Source: Streptomyces aidingensis (GTDB taxonomy: Bacteria > Actinomycetota > Actinomycetes > Streptomycetales > Streptomycetaceae). From it: a DNA stretch of 64,000 bases. Shown in pieces: positions 8,101 through 16,917 of the stretch. Location of the stretch: positions 6,274 through 70,273 of the forward strand of contig NZ_FOLM01000003.1 in the NCBI RefSeq assembly GCF_900112355.1, given 5' to 3'. Below the pieces are notes generated by a model, which saw only the letters and a list, made by a program, of their open reading frames with translations, searched no databases and had not been told where the DNA came from. The translations under genes and the position numbers were made by a program. The number at the start of each line of letters is the position of its first letter. Position 1 is the first letter of the stretch.

Positions 8101-11019
8101 ATGACAGAGACGACGAGTGGCTCGGCACGCGGCTCCCGCGCCAGGACGGCCAAGGGCGGGAAGGCCGCGGCCAAGGGGCTGCGGTTCGAGCGCATCCACA
8201 CCACCCCCGGGGTGCACCCCTATGACGAGGTGGTCTGGGAGCGCCGTGATGTCGTCATGACCAACTGGCGCGACGGCTCGGTCAATTTCGAGCAGCGCGG
8301 CGTCGAGTTCCCCGACTTCTGGTCGGTGAACGCGGTCAACATCGTCACCAGCAAGTACTTCCGCGGAGCCGTGGGCACGCCCCAGCGCGAGACCAGCCTC
8401 AGGCAGCTCATCGACCGGGTGGTCAAGAGCTACCGGGCGGCCGGCGAGGAGCACGGCTACTTCGCCTCGCCCGCCGACGCCGAGATCTTCGAGCACGAGC
8501 TGGCGTACGCCGTGCTGCACCAGGTCTTCAGCTTCAACTCGCCGGTCTGGTTCAACGTCGGCACCAAGCAGCCGCAGCAGGTCAGCGCCTGTTTCATCCT
8601 CTCGGTCGAGGACTCCATGGAGTCCATCCTCGACTGGTACAAGGAAGAGGGGATGATCTTCAAGGGCGGCTCCGGCGCCGGCCTGAACCTCTCCCGCATC
8701 CGCTCCTCCAAGGAACTGCTGTCCTCCGGCGGCAACGCCTCCGGACCGGTCTCCTTCATGCGCGGCGCGGACGCCTCGGCCGGCACCATCAAGTCGGGCG
8801 GCGCCACCCGCCGGGCCGCCAAGATGGTGGTGCTGGACGTGGACCACCCGGACATCGAGGCGTTCATCGACACCAAGGTCCGCGAGGAGGAGAAGATCCG
8901 GGTCCTGCGCGACGCCGGCTTCGACATGGACCTGGGCGGCGACGACATCGCCTCCGTCCAGTACCAGAACGCCAACAACTCGGTGCGGGTGACCGACGAC
9001 TTCATGCGGGCCGTGGAGAGCGGCTCCGACTACGGGCTGCGGGCCCGGATGACCGGTGAGGTGATCGAGCGGCTGGACGCCAGGGGCGTGCTGCGCAGGA
9101 TGGCCGAGGCGGCCTGGGCCTGCGCGGACCCCGGCATCCAGTACGACGACACCATCAACCACTGGCACACCTGCCCGGAGTCCGGCCGGATCACCGCCTC
9201 CAACCCGTGCAGCGAGTACATGCACCTGGACAACACCTCGTGCAACCTCGCCTCGCTGAATCTGATGAAGTTCCTCAAGGACGACGGCCAGGGCCGGCAG
9301 TCCTTCGACATCGAGCGCTTCACCAAGGTGACCGAGCTGGTCATCACGGCGATGGACATCTCGATCTGCTTCGCGGACTTCCCGACCCGGAAGATCGCCG
9401 AGAACACCCGGGCGTTCCGCCAGCTCGGCATCGGCTACGCCAACCTGGGCGCGCTGCTGATGGCCACCGGGCACGCCTACGACTCGGACGGCGGCCGGGC
9501 CCTGGCCGGCGCGGTCACCTCGCTGATGACCGGCACCGCCTACCGGCGCTCGGCCGAACTGGCCGCCGCCGTCGGCCCGTACGACGGCTATGCCCGCAAC
9601 GCCGACCCGCACCGGCGGGTGATGCGGCAGCACGCCGAGGCCAATGCCGCGGCCAAGCGGATGGACGAGCTGGACACCCCGGTGTGGGCGGCGGCCACCG
9701 AGGCCTGGCAGGACGTGCTGCGGCTGGGGGAGAAGAACGGTTTCCGCAACGCCCAGGCCAGCGTGCTCGCCCCGACCGGCACCATCGGCCTGATGATGGA
9801 CTGCGACACCACCGGCATCGAACCCGACCTGGCCCTGGTCAAGTTCAAGAAGCTGGTCGGCGGCGGCTCCATGCAGATCGTCAACACCACCGTGCCCAAG
9901 GCGCTGAAGCGCCTCGGCTACCAGGACGAGCAGAGCGAGGCGATCGTCGCGCACATCGCCGAGCACGGCAATGTGGTCGGCGCGCCGGGTCTGAAGCCCG
10001 AGCACTACGAGGTCTTCGACTGCGCCATGGGTGAGCGGTCGATCGCCCCGATGGGCCATGTGCGGATGATGGCGGCGGCCCAGCCGTTCCTCTCCGGCGC
10101 CATCTCCAAGACCGTCAACATGCCCGCGAGCAGCACTGTCGAGGACGTGGAGGGCATCTATCTGGAGGGCTGGAGGCTCGGCCTGAAGGCGCTGGCGGTG
10201 TATGTCGAGGGCAGCAAGGTCGGGCAGCCGCTCTCCGCCGCCAAGAAGGACGCCGGGAAGGACGCCGGGAAGGACGAGGGCGGGGCGGCCGAGACGGAGC
10301 CGGCGGCCCAGGCGCCGGCCGCCGGGGAGAAGCCGGCCGAGCACCGCCCGGTGCGGCGCCGGCTGCCCAAGGGCCGTCCCGGCATCACCACCTCCTTCAC
10401 GGTGGGCGGCGCCGAGGGTTACATGACCGCCAACAGCTATCCGGACGACGGGCTGGGCGAGGTCTTCCTGAAGATGTCCAAGCAGGGTTCCACCCTGGCA
10501 GGCATGATGGACGCCTTCTCCATCGCCGTCTCGGTCGGCCTTCAGTACGGCGTGCCGCTGGAGACCTATGTCTCGAAGTTCACCAACATGCGGTTCGAGC
10601 CGGCCGGCATGACGGACGACCCGGATGTGCGGATGGCGCAGTCGATCGTCGACTACATCTTCCGCCGCCTGGCGCTGGACTTCCTGCCCTTCGAGACCCG
10701 CTCGGCGCTGGGCATCCACACCGTCGAGGAGCGCCAGCGCCATCTGGAGACGGGGTCCTACGAACTCTCCGCCGAGGACGAGGACATGGATGTGGAGGGG
10801 CTGGCCCAGTCCGCGCCCCGCCAGCCGGCGGGCGGCGCCCGTCCGGCAGCCGCCGCCGAGGCGGCGCCCGCCGAGGCGCACAACTCCACCGAACTGGCCG
10901 AGATCCAGCTCGGGCTGAACGCCGACGCACCGCTGTGCTTCTCCTGCGGCACCAAGATGCGCCGCGCCGGAAGCTGCTACGTCTGCGAGGGCTGCGGCTC
11001 CACCAGCGGCTGCAGCTGA
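8101..11019 (+). CDS. nrdJ: Class II (adenosylcobalamin-dependent) ribonucleotide reductase
   Basis: A 972-residue enzyme that reduces ribonucleotides to deoxyribonucleotides using a cobalamin-derived thiyl radical, without oxygen. Recognisable segments are FNSPVWFNVG, the substrate-site NPCSEYMHLDNTSCNLASLNL with its cysteine, and PTGTIGLMMDCDTTGIEPD. The C-terminal cysteine cluster (CFSCGTKM, CYVCEGCGSTSGCS) should shuttle electrons. A charged insert near residues 710-760 with repeated DAGKD and a second linker near residues 900-920 look disordered. ATG 8101 follows GGGAGGCGG; the ATG at 8080 is an unlikely start. I found no cobalamin-riboswitch motif in the 197-base gap. It is cotranscribed with or downstream of nrdR and ends in a strong hairpin. 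Confidence 0.96.
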   Translation: MTETTSGSARGSRARTAKGGKAAAKGLRFERIHTTPGVHPYDEVVWERRDVVMTNWRDGSVNFEQRGVEFPDFWSVNAVNIVTSKYFRGAVGTPQRETSLRQLIDRVVKSYRAAGEEHGYFASPADAEIFEHELAYAVLHQVFSFNSPVWFNVGTKQPQQVSACFILSVEDSMESILDWYKEEGMIFKGGSGAGLNLSRIRSSKELLSSGGNASGPVSFMRGADASAGTIKSGGATRRAAKMVVLDVDHPDIEAFIDTKVREEEKIRVLRDAGFDMDLGGDDIASVQYQNANNSVRVTDDFMRAVESGSDYGLRARMTGEVIERLDARGVLRRMAEAAWACADPGIQYDDTINHWHTCPESGRITASNPCSEYMHLDNTSCNLASLNLMKFLKDDGQGRQSFDIERFTKVTELVITAMDISICFADFPTRKIAENTRAFRQLGIGYANLGALLMATGHAYDSDGGRALAGAVTSLMTGTAYRRSAELAAAVGPYDGYARNADPHRRVMRQHAEANAAAKRMDELDTPVWAAATEAWQDVLRLGEKNGFRNAQASVLAPTGTIGLMMDCDTTGIEPDLALVKFKKLVGGGSMQIVNTTVPKALKRLGYQDEQSEAIVAHIAEHGNVVGAPGLKPEHYEVFDCAMGERSIAPMGHVRMMAAAQPFLSGAISKTVNMPASSTVEDVEGIYLEGWRLGLKALAVYVEGSKVGQPLSAAKKDAGKDAGKDEGGAAETEPAAQAPAAGEKPAEHRPVRRRLPKGRPGITTSFTVGGAEGYMTANSYPDDGLGEVFLKMSKQGSTLAGMMDAFSIAVSVGLQYGVPLETYVSKFTNMRFEPAGMTDDPDVRMAQSIVDYIFRRLALDFLPFETRSALGIHTVEERQRHLETGSYELSAEDEDMDVEGLAQSAPRQPAGGARPAAAAEAAPAEAHNSTELAEIQLGLNADAPLCFSCGTKMRRAGSCYVCEGCGSTSGCS

Positions 11020-11062
11020 CCCCGGCGTGCTCCCCGGCGGCGGCTGACCGGGGGTTTCGACA

Positions 11063-11090
11063 GGGGACCGGCCCGAGGGGGCCGGTCCCC
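11063..11090 (+). terminator. Terminator after nrdJ
   Basis: Perfect 12-bp arms (11063-11074 and 11079-11090, GGGGACCGGCCC) around a four-base loop, 44 bases after the nrdJ stop. Confidence 0.82.
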
Positions 11091-11196
11091 TCCGCCGTAC
11101 CGGCCGCGGCCCGGGGCCGGGCGGGAAGGGTCTCGGCCCGGCATCAACCGGGCCACCGGCCGGTGAGACCGGTGCGTTCGGATGCTGAACTGGCCG

Positions 11197-11202
11197 TACG
11201 AT
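11197..11202 (+). promoter_or_regulatory. -10 element of YdbC-like gene
   Basis: TACGAT ends six bases before GTG 11209, so the mRNA should begin at or next to the start codon. Confidence 0.55.
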
Positions 11203-11208
11203 AGCGCG

Positions 11209-11817
11209 GTGCTGGTCAAGTGGATGCGGTGCACCGTGGTCGACCGAGGCGGGTTCGAGCGAGGGCAGCGGAAATGGGCGGGGCTGCTGGGCGAGCCCGG
11301 ATTCCGCGGCCAGGGCGGCGGCTGGAGCCGCTCCCGGCCCGGGGTGGTGCACTTCTTCGCGTTCTGGGAGAGCCGCACCCTCTACGACTCCTTCATGGCC
11401 CGCTCCCACGACCGGCTGGCCGCCTCCCAGTCCGGCACCTACCGCGACATCCAGGTGCGGCTCTTCGACTACCGCTTCGATGTGAAGACCGGCTTCCAGC
11501 CCAGGTTCGGCGACGCCGACGTGGTGCGGGTGGCGCACTGCACGGTGCACCGGGAACGCGCCGAGCATTTCGCCCTGATGCAGGAGAAGGTGTGGAACCC
11601 GGCCATGGCCGGGTCCCCGGGCATGCTGCGCGGCGTGTTCGCCGAGGCGGACGGCGAGCGGGAGTTCCTGGTGCTGTCCATGTGGAACTCCGCCGCCGAA
11701 CGGGCCAAGTACCGTACCGAGCGGGTGGAACGGCTCGCCCTGCGGGCCCAGACCGGCGCGGATGTCGCGGCCATCGACGGCGATGTCGTCGATCTGGAGC
11801 CGTCCTGGACGGTGTGA
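11209..11817 (+). CDS. YdbC/DUF4937-like protein
   Basis: A 202-residue protein of two similar ferredoxin-like (ABM-type) halves. It opens LVKWMRCTV, the characteristic start of the YdbC/DUF4937 group, and the second half opens VVRVAHCTVHRERAEHF. Aromatic-rich segments (VVHFFAFWESRTLYDSFM, SAAERAKYR) fit dimeric alpha/beta barrels. The biochemical role is unknown; YdbC-type proteins may be small monooxygenases or stress proteins. I prefer the GTG at 11209 because the family motif starts there and a -10 sits just upstream; an ATG at 11182 would lie before that promoter. Confidence 0.72.
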   Translation: MLVKWMRCTVVDRGGFERGQRKWAGLLGEPGFRGQGGGWSRSRPGVVHFFAFWESRTLYDSFMARSHDRLAASQSGTYRDIQVRLFDYRFDVKTGFQPRFGDADVVRVAHCTVHRERAEHFALMQEKVWNPAMAGSPGMLRGVFAEADGEREFLVLSMWNSAAERAKYRTERVERLALRAQTGADVAAIDGDVVDLEPSWTV

Positions 11818-11884
11818 CAGATCCCGCGCATGGGCGGTGGCCCTGCCCGGCCGCCCCCGGACGACGACTGGAGTGGTGCCCACC

Positions 11885-12862
11885 ATGACCTCGCAGACCC
11901 CCGGGACCCCGGACGCGGAGCCCGCGCCCGGACCCGGCGACCCCGGCCGCCGGCGGCGGGCCCTGGCCGCTCTGGAGGGCGTGCGGGTGGGCGACGCCCT
12001 GGGCGCCCAGTTCTTCGTTCCGGCACACCTCCCCCTGATCCGCCGCGGCGAGCTGCCGCCCGCTCCCTGGAACTGGACGGACGACACCGAGATGGCCTGC
12101 TCGGTGGTGGCCGTGCTGCTCGCCCGCGGCGAAGCCGACCAGGACGAGCTGGCCCGCTCCTTCGCCCGGCACCACGACTTCGACCGCGGCTACGGCCCGG
12201 CGGTCGGCCGCATGCTGCGGCTGATCCGCCAGGAGGGCGGCAACTGGCGGGAGCTGGCCGGCGGCCTGTTCCACGGCAGCGGCTCCTACGGCAACGGCGC
12301 GGCCATGCGGGTCGCCCCGCTCGGCGCCTGGTACGCCGACGATCCGGCCGCGGCGGCCGCGGAGGCCCGGCGTTCCGCAGAGGTCACCCACCGGCATCCG
12401 GAGGGGGTGGCGGGGGCCGTGGCCGTGGCGCTGGCCGCCGCCGCGGTGGCCGGCGGCGAGCGGGACCCGGCGGCCCTGTTCGAGGCCGTGCTGGAGCACA
12501 CGCCGCAGAGCGAGGTCCGAACCGGCGCGCGCCGGGCCGCCGGACTCCTCGGCCGGCGGCGGGACGCCGACAAGGCAGACAACGCGGCCGAGGCAGACAA
12601 CGCGGCCGAGGCGGCCGCCGTGCTGGGCAACGGACGGAACGTCACCGCCCAGGACACCGTGCCGTTCACCCTCTGGGCGGCGGCCCGGCATCTCGGCGAC
12701 TTCGCCGGCACCGTGTGGGACTGCGTCCGTGCGGGCGGGGACATCGACACCACCTGCGCCATCGCCGGCGGCATCGTGGCCTCGGCGCCGGAGGGCGCGC
12801 CCCCCGCTGACTGGCTCGCCGCCACCGAACCGCTGCCGGACTGGCTGGAGCCGCGGCCCTGA
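11885..12862 (+). CDS. ADP-ribosylglycohydrolase family protein
   Basis: A 325-residue enzyme of the DraG family, which hydrolyses ADP-ribose from proteins or small molecules with two metal ions. WTDDTEMA near residue 60 and [12 protein letters not shown] near residue 285 supply the metal-binding acids. [17 protein letters not shown] and the HRHPEG segment are typical of the family. An acidic/alanine insert around residue 232 contains two copies of ADNAAE encoded by an 18-bp tandem repeat. ATG 11885 lacks a strong ribosome site. The substrate is unknown; no partner ADP-ribosyltransferase is visible. Confidence 0.88.
   Translation: MTSQTPGTPDAEPAPGPGDPGRRRRALAALEGVRVGDALGAQFFVPAHLPLIRRGELPPAPWNWTDDTEMACSVVAVLLARGEADQDELARSFARHHDFDRGYGPAVGRMLRLIRQEGGNWRELAGGLFHGSGSYGNGAAMRVAPLGAWYADDPAAAAAEARRSAEVTHRHPEGVAGAVAVALAAAAVAGGERDPAALFEAVLEHTPQSEVRTGARRAAGLLGRRRDADKADNAAEADNAAEAAAVLGNGRNVTAQDTVPFTLWAAARHLGDFAGTVWDCVRAGGDIDTTCAIAGGIVASAPEGAPPADWLAATEPLPDWLEPRP
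12573..12608 (+). repeat. 18-bp tandem duplication inside the glycohydrolase gene
   Basis: Two exact 18-bp copies (12573-12590 and 12591-12608) encode ADNAAE-type repeats. The insertion is in frame and probably expanded by replication slippage in a surface loop. Confidence 0.8.
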
Positions 12863-12887
12863 CCGCGGCCCGGCCGCGGCGGCGGCG

Positions 12888-12893
12888 TAGGGT
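12888..12893 (+). promoter_or_regulatory. -10 element of rnhB
   Basis: TAGGGT ends ten bases before ATG 12904, predicting a leader of only a few bases. Confidence 0.45.
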
Positions 12894-12903
12894 GGGCCGC
12901 ATC

Positions 12904-13653
12904 ATGCCAGCACCGTCCGCAGGCCGCCCCCGGCCGCCCTCGCCGACCCACACCGTCGAGCGCTCACTGCGCGCCACCCTCGGAGCACGCCTGGTCGCCG
13001 GTGTGGACGAGGTGGGCCGGGGAGCCTGGGCCGGACCGGTCACGGTCTGCGCGGCCGTCACCGGACTGCGCCGTCCGCCCGAGGGGCTCACCGACTCCAA
13101 GCTGCTGACCCCGGTCCGCCGCACAGAACTGGCGGAGGTGCTGGCCGGCTGGGTCACCGCGCACGCCCTGGGCCACGCCTCCCCCGAGGAGATCGACGAA
13201 CTGGGCATGACCGCCGCGCTCCGGCTGGCCGCCTGCCGTGCCCTGGAGGCCCTGCCGGTCCGGCCGGACGCGGTGATCCTGGACGGCAAGCACGACTACC
13301 TGGGCGCGCCCTGGCGGGTGCGCACGGTGATCAAGGGGGATCAGTCGTGCGTGGCGGTCGCCGCCGCCTCCGTGCTGGCCAAGGTGCGGCGTGATGCCCG
13401 GCTCGCCGAACTCGGGCGGGACCATCCCGACTTCGACTTCGGCAGCAACGCCGGTTATCCCTCGCCGGTGCACCGCGCGGCGCTGGAGCGCCTCGGTCCC
13501 ACCCCGCATCACCGGCTGAGCTGGGCCTATCTGGACACCTTGGAGCGCTGGCGGCATCTGCGGAAGCCGAATCTGCGGGAGCGTGCGGAGGCGGAGGAGG
13601 CCGCCGCCGCGGCGGCCGAGCTGGAGGAGGCGGGACAGCTCGGGATGTTCTGA
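12904..13653 (+). CDS. rnhB: Ribonuclease HII
   Basis: A 249-residue nuclease that cuts RNA in RNA-DNA hybrids and single ribonucleotides in DNA. The signature [13 protein letters not shown] has catalytic Asp35 and Glu36. Further family segments are [17 protein letters not shown] and [23 protein letters not shown]. The Ala/Glu-rich tail ending in LGMF looks flexible and may carry a clamp-binding peptide (QLGMF), as in other RNases HII. ATG 12904 follows a -10 element at once; a GTG at 12892 is upstream but lies in that -10. Confidence 0.95.
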   Translation: MPAPSAGRPRPPSPTHTVERSLRATLGARLVAGVDEVGRGAWAGPVTVCAAVTGLRRPPEGLTDSKLLTPVRRTELAEVLAGWVTAHALGHASPEEIDELGMTAALRLAACRALEALPVRPDAVILDGKHDYLGAPWRVRTVIKGDQSCVAVAAASVLAKVRRDARLAELGRDHPDFDFGSNAGYPSPVHRAALERLGPTPHHRLSWAYLDTLERWRHLRKPNLRERAEAEEAAAAAAELEEAGQLGMF

Positions 13654-13746
13654 CCCTCCTGCTTCCGCCGGCCGCGACCGGGTGCGAGCGGGCGCTCACG
13701 CCGGGTGGGCTGGCTGATTGTCAGTGCTGTCGGGTTGCATGGGGGC

Positions 13747-15906
13747 ATGGACGATCTGGAGCTCCGTGCCGAAGCCGATGCCATCCTCGCCGATCTCGTC
13801 GGTGCGCCGGGGGGTTCGGTGCGGCTGCGGGAGGATCAGTGGCGGGCGGTGGCGGCGCTGGTCCGGGAGCGTCGGCGTGCGCTGGTGGTGCAGCGCACCG
13901 GCTGGGGGAAGTCGGCGGTGTATTTCGTCGCCACCGTTTTGCTGCGCCGCCGTGGGTGCGGGCCGACGGTGATCGTGTCGCCGTTGCTGGCGCTGATGCG
14001 CAACCAGGTCGAGGCGGCGGGCCGGGCGGGTATCCGGGCCCGCACGATCAATTCGGCGAACCCGGAGGAGTGGGACACGATCCATCAGGAGATCGGGAGC
14101 GGCGAGGCCGACGTTCTCCTGGTGAGTCCCGAACGCCTCAATTCGGTGGACTTCCGCGAGCAGGTGCTGCCCGGGCTCACCGCCGCAACGGGCCTGCTGG
14201 TGGTGGACGAGGCGCACTGCATCTCGGACTGGGGCCATGATTTCCGTCCCGACTACCGTCGGCTGCGGGCGATGCTGGCCGGGCTGTCCCCCGGGGTGCC
14301 GGTGCTGGCGACGACGGCGACGGCCAATGCGCGGGTGACGGCCGATGTGGCCGAGCAGCTGGGTACCGGTACCGGTGAGGCCCTGGTGCTCCGCGGCCCG
14401 CTGGACCGGGAAAGCCTCCGTCTGGGAGTCGTCCGGCTGCCGGATGCCGCCCACCGGCTGGGGTGGCTGGCGGAGCATCTGGGCAGGCTGCCGGGCTCGG
14501 GGATCGTCTACACCCTGACCGTGGCCGCGGCCGAGGAGGCCACCGCCTTCCTGCGGCAGCGTGGCTTCGCGGTGGCCTCCTACACCGGGCGGACGGAGAA
14601 CGCCGACCGGCTGCAGGCCGAGCAGGATCTGCTGGCCAACCGGGTCAAGGCCCTGGTCGCGACCTCGGCGCTCGGGATGGGTTTCGACAAGCCGGACCTG
14701 GGCTTCGTGGTGCATCTCGGGTCGCCTTCGTCGCCGATCGCCTATTACCAGCAGGTGGGCCGGGCCGGTCGCGGAGTGGAGCATGCCGAGGTGCTGTTGC
14801 TGCCGGGCAAGGAGGACGAGGCGATCTGGCGGTATTTCGCCGATACCGCGTTCCCGCCCGAGGCACAGGTCCGCCAGACCCTTTCGGCCCTGGCCGAGGC
14901 GGGCCGGCCGCTCTCGGTGCCCGCCCTGGAGACCGCGGTGGAGCTGCGGCGGGCCCGGCTGGAGACCATGCTGAAGGTCCTCGATGTGGACGGGGCCGTG
15001 CGGCGGGTGAAGGGCGGCTGGGAGAGCACGGGACAGCCGTGGGTGTACGACGGGGAGCGGTACGCCTGGGTGGCTCGGCAGCGGGCGGCCGAGCAGCAGG
15101 CCATGCGCGACTATGTGAGCACCGGCGGCTGCCGCATGGAGTTTCTGCGCCGGCAGCTTGACGACGAGGAAGCGGCCCCGTGCGGCCGGTGCGACAACTG
15201 TGCCGGCGCATGGATCGACTCCTCGGTCTCCCCGGAGGCGCTGACGGGGGCGAGGAAGGAACTGGACCGTCCGGGGGTCGAGGTCGAGCCGCGCCGGATG
15301 TGGCCGACGGGCATGCCCGCCCTGGGCATCGACCTCAGGGGGCGCATCCCCGCCGGCGAGCAGTGCGCCACCGGCCGCGCCCTGGGCCGGCTCTCCGACA
15401 TCGGCTGGGGCAACCGCCTGCGCCCTCTGCTGGCCGAGAATGCGCCCGACGGCCCGGTCCCCGACGAGGTGCTCAAGGCCTCGGTGGCGGTGCTGGCCGA
15501 CTGGGCGCGCTCCCCGGGCGGCTGGGCGCCGAATGTGCCGGACGCCTCCCCGCGGCCGGTGGGAGTCGTCGCGGTGCCGTCCCTGAGCCGGCCGCAACTG
15601 GTCGGGTCCCTCGCCCAGGGCATCGCGGCCATCGGCCGGCTGCCCTGGCTGGGCACCCTGACGTACCGCGGTGCGGGCGGCGGTCACGCGGTCCGCCGCA
15701 GCAACTCCGCCCAGCGTCTCCGGGCGCTTTCCGAAGCCTTCACCGTCTCCGGGGAACTGGCCGGTGCCCTGGCGCGCTCGCCGGGTCCCGTGCTGCTCGT
15801 GGACGACTACACCGACACCGGCTGGACGCTCACGGTCGCCGCCCGTCTTCTCCGTCAGGCGGGCTGCCCGGGTGTTCTGCCGCTGGTCCTGGCTGCGGCG
15901 GGCTGA
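13747..15906 (+). CDS. recQ: RecQ-family helicase with C-terminal phosphoribosyltransferase-like domain
   Basis: A 719-residue protein. Residues 20-350 are a RecQ motor: Walker A RTGWGKS near 50-56, the DEAH box near 154 (VVDEAHCISDWGHDF), and GMGFDKPDLGFVVH with QQVGRAGRG. Residues 350-500 resemble the RecQ-C zinc region (CRMEFL, CGRCDNCAG). The last 200 residues are not a RecQ HRDC domain. They contain GPVLLVDDYTDTGWT near 680-694, the PRPP-binding loop of type I phosphoribosyltransferases. Such fusions occur in actinobacteria, but I know of no demonstrated activity. The chosen ATG follows GGGGGC closely; a GTG at 13705 is an alternative. It probably acts in repair or fork restart. Confidence 0.88.
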   Translation: MDDLELRAEADAILADLVGAPGGSVRLREDQWRAVAALVRERRRALVVQRTGWGKSAVYFVATVLLRRRGCGPTVIVSPLLALMRNQVEAAGRAGIRARTINSANPEEWDTIHQEIGSGEADVLLVSPERLNSVDFREQVLPGLTAATGLLVVDEAHCISDWGHDFRPDYRRLRAMLAGLSPGVPVLATTATANARVTADVAEQLGTGTGEALVLRGPLDRESLRLGVVRLPDAAHRLGWLAEHLGRLPGSGIVYTLTVAAAEEATAFLRQRGFAVASYTGRTENADRLQAEQDLLANRVKALVATSALGMGFDKPDLGFVVHLGSPSSPIAYYQQVGRAGRGVEHAEVLLLPGKEDEAIWRYFADTAFPPEAQVRQTLSALAEAGRPLSVPALETAVELRRARLETMLKVLDVDGAVRRVKGGWESTGQPWVYDGERYAWVARQRAAEQQAMRDYVSTGGCRMEFLRRQLDDEEAAPCGRCDNCAGAWIDSSVSPEALTGARKELDRPGVEVEPRRMWPTGMPALGIDLRGRIPAGEQCATGRALGRLSDIGWGNRLRPLLAENAPDGPVPDEVLKASVAVLADWARSPGGWAPNVPDASPRPVGVVAVPSLSRPQLVGSLAQGIAAIGRLPWLGTLTYRGAGGGHAVRRSNSAQRLRALSEAFTVSGELAGALARSPGPVLLVDDYTDTGWTLTVAARLLRQAGCPGVLPLVLAAAG

Positions 15907-15967
15907 GCTCCCCGCGGTCACCGGCGCCGAGCCGCGGGGCCGCGCAGGGTCCTCGGCCGGAGCGGCG

Positions 15968-15996
15968 GGCCGCGCGCCGCGCCGCGGCGCGCGGCC
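15968..15996. terminator. GC-rich hairpin between recQ and merR-type gene
   Basis: A perfect 14-bp inverted repeat (15968-15981 and 15983-15996) with one central base lies between convergent genes. The inner pairs must open to form a loop, but the stem remains very strong. Confidence 0.65.
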
Positions 15997-16109
15997 ACGG
16001 CGCCACCCGGTCGTTGGGGCGCCGGTCTGACGCGACGGAAGAGAGGCCGGCCGGACGCAAGGTCCTGACTCCCGCGCGGCCGCCGTCCGTCGTCCCCGGG
16101 GCCCACTGC

Positions 16110-16517
16110 TCAGGCGGAGTCGTGCAGGTGGCGGCGGAGGGTGGCGGCGAAGTCCTCGGCGGCCAGCAGTCGGGCGCGCAGGGTCTCGCAGCGGGCTTCG
16201 GTGATCTTGTGGTAGGCGTCCAGCCGTTCGCGCAGCCGTTCCCGTTCAGTGGTGTCCATGCGCCGGTCGTCGGTGGTGAGGCGGTCGAGGAGCTGGAGGA
16301 GTTCGCGCATCTCCTCCAGGGAGAAGTCCAGCGGCTTCATCCGCCGCACCACCATCAGCCGCTCCACATCGGCCTCGGTGTACAGCCGGAAGCCGCCCTT
16401 GCTGCGGGCGGAGGGGGTGATCAGGCCGACGCTCTCGTAGTGGCGGATGGTCCGCAGCGACAGGCCGGTCCGTTCGGCGACTTCACCGATCTGCATCTGT
16501 CGCCGCTGCGTCGTCAC
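16110..16517 (-). CDS. MerR-family transcriptional regulator
   Basis: A 135-residue regulator. The N-terminal winged helix (QIGEVAERTGLSLRTIRHYESVGLITPSARSKGGFRLYTEADVERL) is classic MerR. It is followed by the long dimerisation helix (RLRERLDAYHKITEARCETLRARLLAAEDF) and a short C-terminus ending in HLHDSA. There is no cysteine cluster, so metal sensing is unlikely. GTG 16517 is preceded by GAGAGG; a longer ATG start at 16574 and an internal ATG are alternatives. It is divergent from the SulP transporter, which is its most likely target besides itself. Confidence 0.85.
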   Translation of the reverse strand: MTTQRRQMQIGEVAERTGLSLRTIRHYESVGLITPSARSKGGFRLYTEADVERLMVVRRMKPLDFSLEEMRELLQLLDRLTTDDRRMDTTERERLRERLDAYHKITEARCETLRARLLAAEDFAATLRRHLHDSA

Positions 16518-16917
16518 GCTCTCGGTCCTCTCGTCTCCGCCTTGCCGGCATGCCCGGGTGTCCGGTGAGATCAATCACAGGCCGTATCCGCGGTTTTGCC
16601 TGTGATGCACGGCTCTGTCGCTGATCTCTCCCCTTTCGTGAGGGTAGAGTGATCGGCGGACATCCCGTTCCGGCCCGGTGCCGGTTCCGGTGTCCCGCCA
16701 CCCCGGGCAGCCCACCCTATGCCGCCGGGTGACGCCTTGATACGTGCGGGCAATGATGCCCGGCCGGCGGCCGAGCGCCGCCACCCTTCCTCCCGGCAGG
16801 TTCCGCGCCGACGCGGACCGGCGAACCCGGATGTACTTTTTACCGCTCCCCGCGGGGAGCGGCTGCACGCCTGCGCGCGGCTTGCTGCCGCCGTGCGCCC
16901 GAAACGGAAACGGACGT
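16518..16917. other. Divergent merR-type/sulP regulatory region
   Basis: A 400-base region between the regulator and the transporter. It contains a perfect 20-bp palindrome, CCGCTCCCCGCGGGGAGCGG (16843-16862), 55 bases before sulP. A T-run precedes it rather than follows it, so it is not an intrinsic terminator for sulP transcription. It may be an operator or leader hairpin. A GGGTAGAGTG stretch near 16642-16651 could be a promoter core. I see no gene here. Confidence 0.45.

Noticed and set aside
7900..12087. A 1395-codon open frame on the minus strand
   Set aside because: It is antisense to nrdJ and its neighbours, has no family features, and arises from third-position G+C bias.
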